Assembly (NCBI GenBank): GCA_018062585.1
Contig: JAGORY010000004.1
Span: forward strand, 14,000-35,798
DNA: 21,799 nt
DNA from: Candidatus Peribacteraceae bacterium
Lineage (GTDB): Bacteria > Patescibacteriota > Gracilibacteria > Peribacterales > Peribacteraceae
Direction of reading: 5' to 3'
In this document: positions 6,806 through 15,319 of the stretch, in pieces
How the letters are laid out: every line of letters begins with the position of its first letter
How positions within the stretch are numbered: position 1 is the stretch's first letter
The notes under the pieces: model-generated
Told to the model about the DNA's origin: nothing
The model's input: only the letters and a program-made list of their open reading frames with translations
Databases searched by the model: none
Position numbers and translations under genes: made by a program

Positions 6806-9058
6806 TCACTTTCTCACCTCGATCCGAACACTCGCCCTCCGGCTTCCCGTACCCGTTTCAACCGTAAGCGAGCCAAATCTCGGCTTCCAACCGAACCGAA
6901 AATTTGGCGCTGTCCCATCCCCCACTTTTTTGCCGTCGACGAACCACGAGAGAACATTGATTCCTTCCTCGGCTCTCGCTTCAAAAATAATGAGCTCTTG
7001 CTCATCGGGGATAAGAGGATCGAGTCGGTACGATGCTTCAGGAGCCGGACGCGTTATAACGATTGATTCGACCGGAACAATGGATACCCCTGAGCCTGCT
7101 GCCTGTGTTTTCTGTGGACACAAGGGAGAGTACGCATTTGGTGGCTCAGCCCAGCCGTTTTCTCGGGCCCATTTGCGTACCTCGGGCGGAAACACTGCAA
7201 ACGTCGTGGGTCTCACAAATGCTTCCGGACAGTCCTCGCCGGCCTTGAGTCCGTTTCGACTGTCGATACCGATACTCACGAACATATCGTCCGTTTCGAG
7301 CGGTTCGTTTCCGGCGATGAAATGTTCAACTAAGCGATCCGTGCAGAGTGGCGTCGGAAGTTTCCCAGAAAGTCTGCAGATTTCGATATCAGTAATACCG
7401 TCGGGTCTCGGAAATGGCTGCTTTAGTATCTTCGTCATGGCTTCGTTCATGACCTCATGAAAAATCGGTCCGGCGCCGGTGACACCGGACGTTCCACGCA
7501 TCGGTGAATTATCAGCGTTGCCGACCCAGACCGCTACGATGCGATCAGTCGTGAAACCGACCGTCCAGTTGTCCCGAGAATTTCTGGTTGTTCCTGTCTT
7601 TGCGGCTACAGGGTACGAAAATTCGAGTGGTCCTCCTTCGCCAAACTCTGCGGTTCTGGCGTCGTCATCGCTTAAGATATCGGCAACGAGCCAAGCAACT
7701 TTGGGATCCAGTATTTGCGCAGAAGATGAAATGGGATCGTCGAGGAGTGAACGTGGCTTCAGTGTCGTACCGGCGTTTGCGAAGATGCCATACGCAGAGG
7801 CGAGATCGATGAGCCTTACTTCTCCGCCCCCGAGCGTGAGTGAAAGTCCGTAGTGTTCCGGCGGCTGGGATAACGTTGTGAGTCCCGATAACTGCAAAAA
7901 CGCCAGAAGTCTCTGAGTGCCCACGCGTTCTGCTAGTTTGACCGCAGAAATATTGTACGAATTGGCGAGTGCCTCCCGGAGTCGCACCAGTCCGTGATAT
8001 CCGAAGTCGTAGTTTCTGGGCACGTACGGATTACCCTCGGCGGTGAAGAACTGCGTCTCGATATCGGCTATCGTGGTTGCTGCAGTCATGTCCTCTGAAA
8101 ACGCGAGCGCATACGTAAAGGGCTTCAGCGCAGAACCTGGCTGACGTGCGGACACCGCGACGTTCACAGCGCCGTCGTTATCGGTATCGAAGTAATCGCG
8201 TGAGCCGACCATCGTGAGGATTTCGCCTGTCTTTGCATCAAGCACAACGACTGCAGCGGATGACACATTTTTATCTTTCAGTTTCTCCACCTGCCTGTCG
8301 ACAATGTATTCAGCGGCTGTCTGGAGATCAAGATCGAGAGTCGTTTTTACCGTGTTCCTGCCCCGAAGTTCGGGTCGAACTGCAAGCAGCCACTGCACAA
8401 AGTGTGGCGCGTGGATGTCCGTCTTGCCGCTCGCGAGAACAATTTTTTCAGAGACCGATGCATCGTATTCGTCCTGCGTGATCACCTTCTCTGAAAGCAT
8501 TGCGCGAAGCACAAGATCCCGACGCTCGCGCGCACCCTCTGGGTCTTTAAAAGGATTCAGAGCCGATGGCGCATTGAGAAGCCCCACAAGTAACGCTGAC
8601 TGGCCTGTAGAAAGCACTGATACATCGGCATCGAAATAGACGTTTGCCGCCGCCTTGATGCCGTAGGCACCCTGACCGAAAAACGATGCGTTCAGGTAGC
8701 GCTCCAGAATGTCATGCTTCGAGTAGCGTGCGTCGTATTTGGTCGCCAGCCACGCCTCGCGAATTTTATACATCACTCCTCTCTTCTTCGGCTCAAGAAG
8801 CGTACGCATGAGCTGCTGCGTTATTGTACTGCCGCCTTCTACGATTCGTCCGGCCTGAATGTCTCTGATCATCGCACGTGTTATACCGCGGGCACTCAAA
8901 CCCGGATGACGATGAAACGTACGGTCTTCGGTCGCGATAAGAGCATCGATGAAAACCTTCGGAATGCTTTCTAACGGAATCTCGGTTCTGAGACCCATGC
9001 CCTGCACTTCGTAGAGAAGCGTGCCGTTACGGTCCAGTATCCGTGTACTTTCTGGCAT
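6806..9058 (-). CDS. pbpC: Penicillin-binding protein 1C (bifunctional glycosyltransferase/transpeptidase)
   Basis: 750 aa from ATG 9058. The glycosyltransferase GT51 domain (about 5-200) has the catalytic Glu in ATEDRTFHRHPG (E44) and GGSTITQQL (75-83). The transpeptidase domain (about 235-545) has SALK (S309 nucleophile), SYN (367-369) and KTGT (487-490). A C-terminal Ig-like domain typical of PBP1C follows (about 655-750). It polymerises lipid II and crosslinks peptidoglycan at the outer face of the membrane. The ATG is too far in: the same frame continues upstream to 9154 and encodes the expected basic-plus-hydrophobic anchor (IKRALVIAGSLAASVLL...) ending in PLPARISGAG, with no ATG, GTG or TTG before a stop at 9179-9181. 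The likely true start is ATC at 9154 or another non-standard codon, or there is a sequence error. It lies downstream of the alpha-2-macroglobulin gene, its known partner. Confidence 0.95.
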   Translation of the reverse strand: MPESTRILDRNGTLLYEVQGMGLRTEIPLESIPKVFIDALIATEDRTFHRHPGLSARGITRAMIRDIQAGRIVEGGSTITQQLMRTLLEPKKRGVMYKIREAWLATKYDARYSKHDILERYLNASFFGQGAYGIKAAANVYFDADVSVLSTGQSALLVGLLNAPSALNPFKDPEGARERRDLVLRAMLSEKVITQDEYDASVSEKIVLASGKTDIHAPHFVQWLLAVRPELRGRNTVKTTLDLDLQTAAEYIVDRQVEKLKDKNVSSAAVVVLDAKTGEILTMVGSRDYFDTDNDGAVNVAVSARQPGSALKPFTYALAFSEDMTAATTIADIETQFFTAEGNPYVPRNYDFGYHGLVRLREALANSYNISAVKLAERVGTQRLLAFLQLSGLTTLSQPPEHYGLSLTLGGGEVRLIDLASAYGIFANAGTTLKPRSLLDDPISSSAQILDPKVAWLVADILSDDDARTAEFGEGGPLEFSYPVAAKTGTTRNSRDNWTVGFTTDRIVAVWVGNADNSPMRGTSGVTGAGPIFHEVMNEAMTKILKQPFPRPDGITDIEICRLSGKLPTPLCTDRLVEHFIAGNEPLETDDMFVSIGIDSRNGLKAGEDCPEAFVRPTTFAVFPPEVRKWARENGWAEPPNAYSPLCPQKTQAAGSGVSIVPVESIVITRPAPEASYRLDPLIPDEQELIIFEARAEEGINVLSWFVDGKKVGDGTAPNFRFGWKPRFGSLTVETGTGSRRASVRIEVRK

Positions 9059-9154
9059 GCCCGCGCCACTGATACGCGCAGGCAGCGGCAGCAGCCACAG
9101 AATCAGAAGTACCGAGGCAGCAAGAGAGCCGGCGATGACGAGCGCGCGTTTGAT

Positions 9155-9192
9155 GAGAGAAAAAGAAAAGGCCCGGAGTTAAACCCGGGCCT
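9155..9192 (-). terminator. Strong intrinsic terminator after the alpha-2-macroglobulin gene
   Basis: On the minus strand an 8-bp stem AGGCCCGG/CCGGGCCT (9192-9185 with 9176-9169, 8-nt loop) is followed by the U-rich run TTTTCTTTTTCTCT. It starts 4 bases after the A2M stop TAG. The U-run ends exactly where the anchor-coding part of pbpC begins (9154), so the terminator sits between two genes expected to work together and may attenuate pbpC expression. Confidence 0.9.
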
Positions 9193-9196
9193 CGTA

Positions 9197-12100
9197 CTAC
9201 TGGCCGATCTGGACCCACGAGCCTGCGGACTGACCGAAGACTTCGGGGAAGTACATTTCCCACACTTTGGCCGGACGCTCCCTAAACTTGCCCGGCGTCG
9301 TGAGCCGCACCAAATATTCGTACGTATACACACCCGGCGGAAGTTCTTCAGCGAACATGAAGATACGGTCATCGCGGTACTCGATGTGCGAGAACCTCCA
9401 CAACTGGTTTTTCCGATAATCGCGCCAGCTCTTCATGACGTTGGTTGCATCATCGAGAAGATTCTTCTGACTTGTCGCAAACTGCAGATCGATAGGCTCG
9501 TAGCCTCCAGGCAACATGCTCTCGACGGCTACGAAGTGCCGAGTCTGCGGCACTGTGATCGTGAGCGTCACTTTCTGGGTGGTGCCGACTTTCATACTTG
9601 CGTCGCTCTTCGTGAGCGGTGTGGTTTCACGAAGAATGCCGATCCCCTCTTCGGCCGGTACGATGACGTCCGGCGTGTAGAAGTACGAAAGAATAACGTC
9701 GTAATAGAGATTTCCAGGACCGGTTTTGCCAATACTGACATCAATGTCTTTGCCACGTGGAAGCTCTGAGAGAGCCAAGACGACTTCTTTCTGTTCCATC
9801 GCTGGAGCCTTGAAGGCGGCGGTCAGCTTCTTCTTGCCGTCAACTTCGACACCGACTTGCTGGTCGTACTCAAGCTCCTGACTGACTTTCAGATATTCGA
9901 CGAACGACAGCACGGACATTGCGGTGCTCTGTGTCGTATCCCAGTGACCGTTCACGCGGGAGGACAGCATGCCGCGGATGACGCGAGGCATGAGTGCATG
10001 ATCGGGCTCAATGCGAACGAGTGCCTGTAAGACGATTGCTGTTGTGCGGTGATCCGTATTCATCGAGTAACCCGAACGGTTATCAGCTTCTTCAAAGTGT
10101 GCGCCACGCGGATCGATCTTCACGTGTCCCAGAAGTTCCTCAAGAATTTCCTGAGCGCGATCGTCGTTCTTGGCATTCTTGTAGGCCATCGCAAGATACG
10201 CGCGCGAGAAGAGCGGAAGATCGAGTCGTGTCTTGTACGCAAAGTTGAGTGCTGGAATATCATTCGTACCAAATTCCGAGAGAACGAAGTAGCCATAGAC
10301 GCGGGTCCGATCATCTATGAAATCGGTGACCTTACCGTTCTTGAGAGCAGACTTGAGGTACGGAAGAGCCCTGTCGATCACGTGGTTATCAACGGCGTAT
10401 CCGGCATCTTTCGTCATCTTGAGTGCGTGTAAAATGTATGCGGTGAGGTACGGGTAACTTCTGCCGCTTCCTTCCCAGTAACCAAAGCCTCCGTCGGGAC
10501 GCTGGAATTTGTAGAGCGTCTGGAGTCCGGTCTGGACGTTCTTTTCAAGATTCGGGGCCGAAATCGTACTGAACTGATCGAAGGACTTGAGTTGCGAGAG
10601 TGCGATATTGGGTACGAAGCTCGAGACTGTCTGCTCGGCGCATCCGTACGGGAAGGTGGCAAGGAACTCGAGACTAGTGGGTAGATAGATCGCGAGCGTC
10701 GGAGCGACCGTGACTCTGAGCTTTCCGTCCGGAGCATCAGCCTTCGTCGGAACGGAAATCTTCTCGGTCTCTTGGTTTTCGGTCTGATGCGCGGTCGCGT
10801 TGGTCTGCTCAACGCCGAAGCGATACACCGGGATCGATTCTTCGATTTCATCGCGGGCGCCGTCAGTCGTTGCCGTGAAATTCATCGTCATCGTCTGCAC
10901 ATCACTCACCTTCACGGGGAAGTCGATCTTGGCTTGTGAATCTTTGCCGATGCGAACGGTTTGCTCTGCTTTGCCGGAATGCGTGAAGCCGGTGCCTCCG
11001 AGCTTCACCGTGAAGCTTCGCTCTTCTTCCAGATAGTTATGAACGATGGCGGAGAGAATTACTTGGTCACCACCCACGCCGAATCGCGGACGAACCGGAC
11101 GCAGAATGACGCGCTTGGTCTCGATAATGTTCTTAGCAAATCCGCCAACCAACGTGTTTTTTGTGGAGCCGAGCGCAAGTATCTGCCACGTCGTAAGGTT
11201 ATCGGGCAGAGTAAAACTTGTTGTTGCCCTTCCTTCCTTATCGGTGACGATGCTGGGGTTCCAGTACGCGGTGTCGAGGAAGTTGCCGCGCTTTTTTTCC
11301 TCACCATCACCTCCTCCGCCTTTGGAACCGGGCTTAAATCTCTCCGTGAGGTACGCGAGCATATTGGCGGTCTGCACGCCGAGTCCGCGCTCGTAGTAGA
11401 AAAGCGTGACCCAGTCCGGCATCTCAAAGCCGGTGAGATCAAGAAGACTCAGGTCCACGACACCAACGGAAAGTTCGGCTTCCACAGGCTTGCCTTGAGC
11501 ATCTTTCACAAGAAGATCAACATTCACTTTTTCACCTGGCACGTAGCGCTCTTTGTCGGTCGTGATTTTGATATCGAGTTTTTTGGAACTCGCATCGATA
11601 ATTAATTTTGCGTACCCAACCTTGAATGCCGGTGCGCCGGTATCGAGTCCGTTTTCATTGAACGTCTCTCCGATTCTCGGCTTGATGATGACAACGGAGA
11701 CGTACGCCGTCGGGATCAGGTCTTCCGTGACCTCGACTTCGATCGGCAGTGCGTTACTCGTGACATCGACAATGCGCTTGCTGATGACGTTTTCGCGCTC
11801 AATGGTGACGAGTGCCTTCACGCCTGTACCTTGGTACGGAGACTTCACGATGAGTTTGGCGGTGTCCCCTACTTTGTATTCGGGTTTGTCGAGCACGATG
11901 TCGACGCGGTCGTTATTTGAGCGTGGCCAGTTGAAGTACGTGTCTCCCCACGCATACACAGACCAGCCTGCCTTTGCTTCACGGCCTGTGGAGTCCGCGG
12001 CAGTGACGACGACACGGTACTCGCCGGCTTTATCGAGTTTCACGTCCGCTGTGATCTTTCCCTCATCATTCGTCACCACGTTCTCGGAACGGATGAAAAT

Positions 12101-15100
12101 GTCCTCGGGCTCGGAATCGTAGTAGTACTCGCCGTCGACTCCCTTCTGCTGCACGACGTTCCAGTGTCTAGAAAACAGCGAAATCGTGACCTGCGTATTC
12201 GGTACGAGCTTGCCTTCCGTATCGACAGTCACGACTTTGATATCAGCGGTACCTCCAGCGGGAATGCCGTAGTCGTCACTGCGGACGCCGACGTAGATAT
12301 TCGATTTGTGAACAGCGAACGATCCGCGTTGACTCACAACCTGATTGTTCTGGTCGGTGATATCAGCTTCGATCGTCATTACTTGGCTTACTGATTTGTC
12401 GTCAATATTCACGGAGAATGGAAGTTTCAGACGTCCTGCTGCATCCAGAACCGCTTCTCCCGAAGACACGATGTTTGATCCGCGGTCACAGTTACGCCAG
12501 CACCACGCGTTATCGAGCGCGAACGAGTACCAACCGTCGGTGAATTTGTTGAAGTAATAATCTGTCGACTGTAGCCTCCACGTCACTTTCGCTCCGGACA
12601 TCGGGGCGCCGAAGTAATAGTCTCCGGTGACATCGACAGTCACGGCATCTTTGTTTGCGTACTCTTCTTTTTCCGATGTGACCGATACTTTGTATTCTGG
12701 CTTACGGTAGGCAAGCACGGAGAAGCTAGCATACGACGATCCCTCGATGTCGGCATCCGGAGTAAGCGATGCTTGGATGGAATACATTCCGAGTGGCGCC
12801 TCGGCCGACAGTGCAAACGAATCATGAAACGAGCCGTATTCGGTGAGCTTCAGAGTCTTCGAGTAAATCTTGGTACCGTTCGTATCCTGCACACTCACGT
12901 ACGCCGAACGGGAGGCACCTGGAAGCCTTAGTATTCCGTCGTCGTCGAGCATGCGCGCAACACCCTTGAAAAAGACTGTGTCACCCGCGCCGTAGAGCGG
13001 ACGCTCGGTATATAGCACCGACTGCATGCGGTAGGCAGCTGCATCTGGTGAACGGAAGTCCGAGTACATGCCGTCAAAGTCGTACGGCTGCACGCCGGCA
13101 TTCCAGTCGCTACCGATGAACGCAAAGTCACCGTCTTTTTCTGCCGTCACCCAGAATTCGGGTTGCCAGTCGTAGCCACGGTTCTTGAAGTTCTTGAGAT
13201 CAATAGTTGTCTCGAAGAATCCTTCTTTGTCCGTCTTCCCCGAAGCCTCCGTTTTTCCGGCAACCGAACGGAAGCTAACGGCAGCACCCGCAACAGGGTC
13301 TCCGGTCTGCAAATCCGTCACCCACACCAGCGCTTTGCCACGTGAGTACTTCAGTGTCATCGCCATGTTCGTGATCGCAAACGTGCGTTCTTCCTGATAC
13401 GGCTCCTTGGTAAGACCATAGTTGTTGAACCACTCCGGTGCGCGGACTGCTAGGAAGTACAAACCAGGCTTGAGGGTGCCGAACGTCTTTTCGATATCAA
13501 GAGGCAATGCTTCCCATTCATTTTTCTTTGCCTTGGGTTTCATCTGAATGGATTGGTAATTTTCGACAATACTCTTGGCATCAACGAGACTCTGACGACT
13601 GCCATTCAGGATGCCACGACGCATCTCTGTAAACTTTTGGAATGGCAGCGAACCGAATTCGACATTGAGGACGCTGACATTGACGTCATTCACGAAATAC
13701 ACCGGCGGCTTGCCTTTTTCAAAGATGCCGAAATTCTTTCCCTCTGGATGAATGAAGACACGGGGCGAAAGCTCAGGCGTCGTGAAGGTGAGCGCGTAAG
13801 GCTTTCCGAGCTTCTGTCCGTAGTGATCGACTAACGTTTCCTTGAGTGTAATGGTGTATGTCGTACTTGGCTCGAGCTGAGGGTACAGATACAGATGAGA
13901 CACGCTGCGGTCTCCGACGTCGTCACCGAGTTGATCGCCATACGCTGAGAAATCTATCTCACTAAAAGACGGAACATTCGGACTGATCGAAATTGCTTTC
14001 TCGATGTCTTTGCCATCGACGGGACTTGAGAAATCAATGGAGACGGATCCGTCTCGGTACTGCCCCCTCACGATTGTGAATGGTCCGACGCTTGAAAAAT
14101 TGAGGTTGAAGTCAGAGGCACTGCCGAGATCGCCAACGAGACCGCGGATACCTGCGCGTACGGTGACGAGGTAGTGTTTATTGAACTTCAGCGGTTCTGC
14201 TGGCGTGATGCGGATTTTCTTCTTGTCGGTCACGAGCTTCTTGACGACGCCTCCGACATTCGTGGTTCCGTACTTCACGGTACCGATGCCGATGGTGCGA
14301 TCGGTCACGTTATTGGCGCCGGACTTCTCGGAAATGACGATGAAGTCTTTGGCACTGATCAAATCCATTTCGTGATTGAACGTGAGTGTGATCTCCGTTC
14401 CTGGTCCAGAATCCGCTGACCCAGCGCGAGGAAATGTAGCCCCCACTGCAGGACGCTCGGTCTCGAAGCTCCAGCTGAAGTCTTTTTCGGTCGTTTCACC
14501 TGAAACAGTTGTGATGCCGATTGGGACGTTCACGGTGTACTTCGTCGCAATCGTCAGCGGCTTTTCGGGGATGAATGACGCGGTTGTTGTGCCGAGCCAA
14601 CGCCACCTACCTTTCAGTGTGGGTGAGACGGTTACTGGCCAACCGGCAAGCCGATTGTCAGCGGATGCCCCCTGCACTTGCGTGAGTGGAACAACCGGTC
14701 GATCAAACACCAGCGTGATATCTGCGTCCTCAGGTACGTGCGCCGAATTGGCCGGTGGTATCTGGGCCGCGACGACCGGAGCGCCGGTGACAATAAAGGT
14801 GAACTCCAGATCCGTCCCAAGCGCTGTGCCTTCCTTTGTGAGTGCCTTTCCGTCCACGCGCACGACGTAGGTTGTGTCAGGTGTGAGCTTTGCAAGCGGC
14901 TGAAGTACTAAGACCTCGTCTTTCCATTCTTTTGAAACTTCCACGCCCTCCGGTAGCGTCAGGTACTGCTCGACCGACTCGTGATTCATATCCGCGGCAA
15001 AAGCCAGACGAAACGGCGCAGTCGCTGATATCTTCTGGTTTTGGGAGAAGTCGTATTCCGCCGGCCCTAAGACCAGATACCCGCCCGCTGCCGCAGCTAT

Positions 15101-15175
15101 CGCGATGACAGAAAGAGCGCCTGCCGCTGCGATGCGAAGAGGCGAATTGAACCACGATACGATTCCTGCGGGCAT
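9197..15175 (-). CDS. Bacterial alpha-2-macroglobulin, membrane-anchored
   Basis: 1992 aa from ATG 15175, longer than the roughly 1650 aa of E. coli YfhM. A single N-terminal membrane helix (about 14-37) anchors it outside the membrane; there is no lipobox cysteine. Several Ig-like repeats of the Big_5/SbsA type follow (about 40-470), with motifs such as LxLTFxxxM and TTYTITLKE, then macroglobulin domains (for example YTERPLYGAGDTV). Near 1275-1297 lies a Gly/Lys/Glu linker (FKPGSKGGGGDGEEKKRGNF) in the position of the protease bait. The thioester motif PYGCAEQ is intact (C1512, Q1515), followed by the alpha-helical thioester domain (PDGGFGYWEG, HRTTAIVLQAL) and a receptor-like C-terminal domain. 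By family it traps attacking proteases covalently after bait cleavage. It is typically paired with PBP1C, as here, and thought to protect the cell during wall repair. One cysteine pair (WCWRNC, near 890) may form a disulfide. Confidence 0.95.
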   Translation of the reverse strand: MPAGIVSWFNSPLRIAAAGALSVIAIAAAAGGYLVLGPAEYDFSQNQKISATAPFRLAFAADMNHESVEQYLTLPEGVEVSKEWKDEVLVLQPLAKLTPDTTYVVRVDGKALTKEGTALGTDLEFTFIVTGAPVVAAQIPPANSAHVPEDADITLVFDRPVVPLTQVQGASADNRLAGWPVTVSPTLKGRWRWLGTTTASFIPEKPLTIATKYTVNVPIGITTVSGETTEKDFSWSFETERPAVGATFPRAGSADSGPGTEITLTFNHEMDLISAKDFIVISEKSGANNVTDRTIGIGTVKYGTTNVGGVVKKLVTDKKKIRITPAEPLKFNKHYLVTVRAGIRGLVGDLGSASDFNLNFSSVGPFTIVRGQYRDGSVSIDFSSPVDGKDIEKAISISPNVPSFSEIDFSAYGDQLGDDVGDRSVSHLYLYPQLEPSTTYTITLKETLVDHYGQKLGKPYALTFTTPELSPRVFIHPEGKNFGIFEKGKPPVYFVNDVNVSVLNVEFGSLPFQKFTEMRRGILNGSRQSLVDAKSIVENYQSIQMKPKAKKNEWEALPLDIEKTFGTLKPGLYFLAVRAPEWFNNYGLTKEPYQEERTFAITNMAMTLKYSRGKALVWVTDLQTGDPVAGAAVSFRSVAGKTEASGKTDKEGFFETTIDLKNFKNRGYDWQPEFWVTAEKDGDFAFIGSDWNAGVQPYDFDGMYSDFRSPDAAAYRMQSVLYTERPLYGAGDTVFFKGVARMLDDDGILRLPGASRSAYVSVQDTNGTKIYSKTLKLTEYGSFHDSFALSAEAPLGMYSIQASLTPDADIEGSSYASFSVLAYRKPEYKVSVTSEKEEYANKDAVTVDVTGDYYFGAPMSGAKVTWRLQSTDYYFNKFTDGWYSFALDNAWCWRNCDRGSNIVSSGEAVLDAAGRLKLPFSVNIDDKSVSQVMTIEADITDQNNQVVSQRGSFAVHKSNIYVGVRSDDYGIPAGGTADIKVVTVDTEGKLVPNTQVTISLFSRHWNVVQQKGVDGEYYYDSEPEDIFIRSENVVTNDEGKITADVKLDKAGEYRVVVTAADSTGREAKAGWSVYAWGDTYFNWPRSNNDRVDIVLDKPEYKVGDTAKLIVKSPYQGTGVKALVTIERENVISKRIVDVTSNALPIEVEVTEDLIPTAYVSVVIIKPRIGETFNENGLDTGAPAFKVGYAKLIIDASSKKLDIKITTDKERYVPGEKVNVDLLVKDAQGKPVEAELSVGVVDLSLLDLTGFEMPDWVTLFYYERGLGVQTANMLAYLTERFKPGSKGGGGDGEEKKRGNFLDTAYWNPSIVTDKEGRATTSFTLPDNLTTWQILALGSTKNTLVGGFAKNIIETKRVILRPVRPRFGVGGDQVILSAIVHNYLEEERSFTVKLGGTGFTHSGKAEQTVRIGKDSQAKIDFPVKVSDVQTMTMNFTATTDGARDEIEESIPVYRFGVEQTNATAHQTENQETEKISVPTKADAPDGKLRVTVAPTLAIYLPTSLEFLATFPYGCAEQTVSSFVPNIALSQLKSFDQFSTISAPNLEKNVQTGLQTLYKFQRPDGGFGYWEGSGRSYPYLTAYILHALKMTKDAGYAVDNHVIDRALPYLKSALKNGKVTDFIDDRTRVYGYFVLSEFGTNDIPALNFAYKTRLDLPLFSRAYLAMAYKNAKNDDRAQEILEELLGHVKIDPRGAHFEEADNRSGYSMNTDHRTTAIVLQALVRIEPDHALMPRVIRGMLSSRVNGHWDTTQSTAMSVLSFVEYLKVSQELEYDQQVGVEVDGKKKLTAAFKAPAMEQKEVVLALSELPRGKDIDVSIGKTGPGNLYYDVILSYFYTPDVIVPAEEGIGILRETTPLTKSDASMKVGTTQKVTLTITVPQTRHFVAVESMLPGGYEPIDLQFATSQKNLLDDATNVMKSWRDYRKNQLWRFSHIEYRDDRIFMFAEELPPGVYTYEYLVRLTTPGKFRERPAKVWEMYFPEVFGQSAGSWVQIGQ

Positions 15176-15203
15176 AAAAAGGAGGGGGGAGTCTTACGCC
15201 GGT

Positions 15204-15212
15204 ACACTAGCA
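15204..15212 (-). promoter_or_regulatory. Candidate extended -10 for the alpha-2-macroglobulin gene
   Basis: The minus strand reads TGC-TAGTGT, a weak -10 with the TGn extension and the same GTGCTA core as the promoters at 2798 and 20079. No -35 is apparent. Transcription would start about 22 nt before ATG 15175. The leader is pyrimidine-rich (CCCCCCTCC) and has no Shine-Dalgarno sequence. Confidence 0.35.
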
Positions 15213-15258
15213 CAGAAAGGTCCGCACGCTTATTGGACACAGATCGTCAAAAGTTGCA

Positions 15259-15288
15259 TTCACATTTCAGATCAGTGTTCCGTATACT
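15259..15288 (+). promoter_or_regulatory. Promoter of the DsbA-like gene
   Basis: TTCACA (15259-15264, 5 of 6 to consensus), an 18-bp spacer and TATACT (15283-15288, 5 of 6). Transcription would start near 15295, 25 nt before ATG 15320. This rules out the in-frame TTG at 15233, which lies upstream of the promoter. It is divergent from the alpha-2-macroglobulin promoter in a 144-bp shared region. Confidence 0.7.
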
Positions 15289-15319
15289 TGCTCCGTTCTA
15301 CTTTCTTTTCCCGTTTCGT

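Noticed and set aside
15176..15192. A perfect AAGGAGG-like sequence on the plus strand
   Set aside because: No start codon or reading frame follows at a useful distance; it is the complement of the pyrimidine-rich A2M leader.
15233..15319. N-terminal extension of the DsbA-like protein from TTG 15233
   Set aside because: It lies upstream of and across the -35/-10 promoter at 15259-15288, and the signal anchor starts cleanly at ATG 15320.
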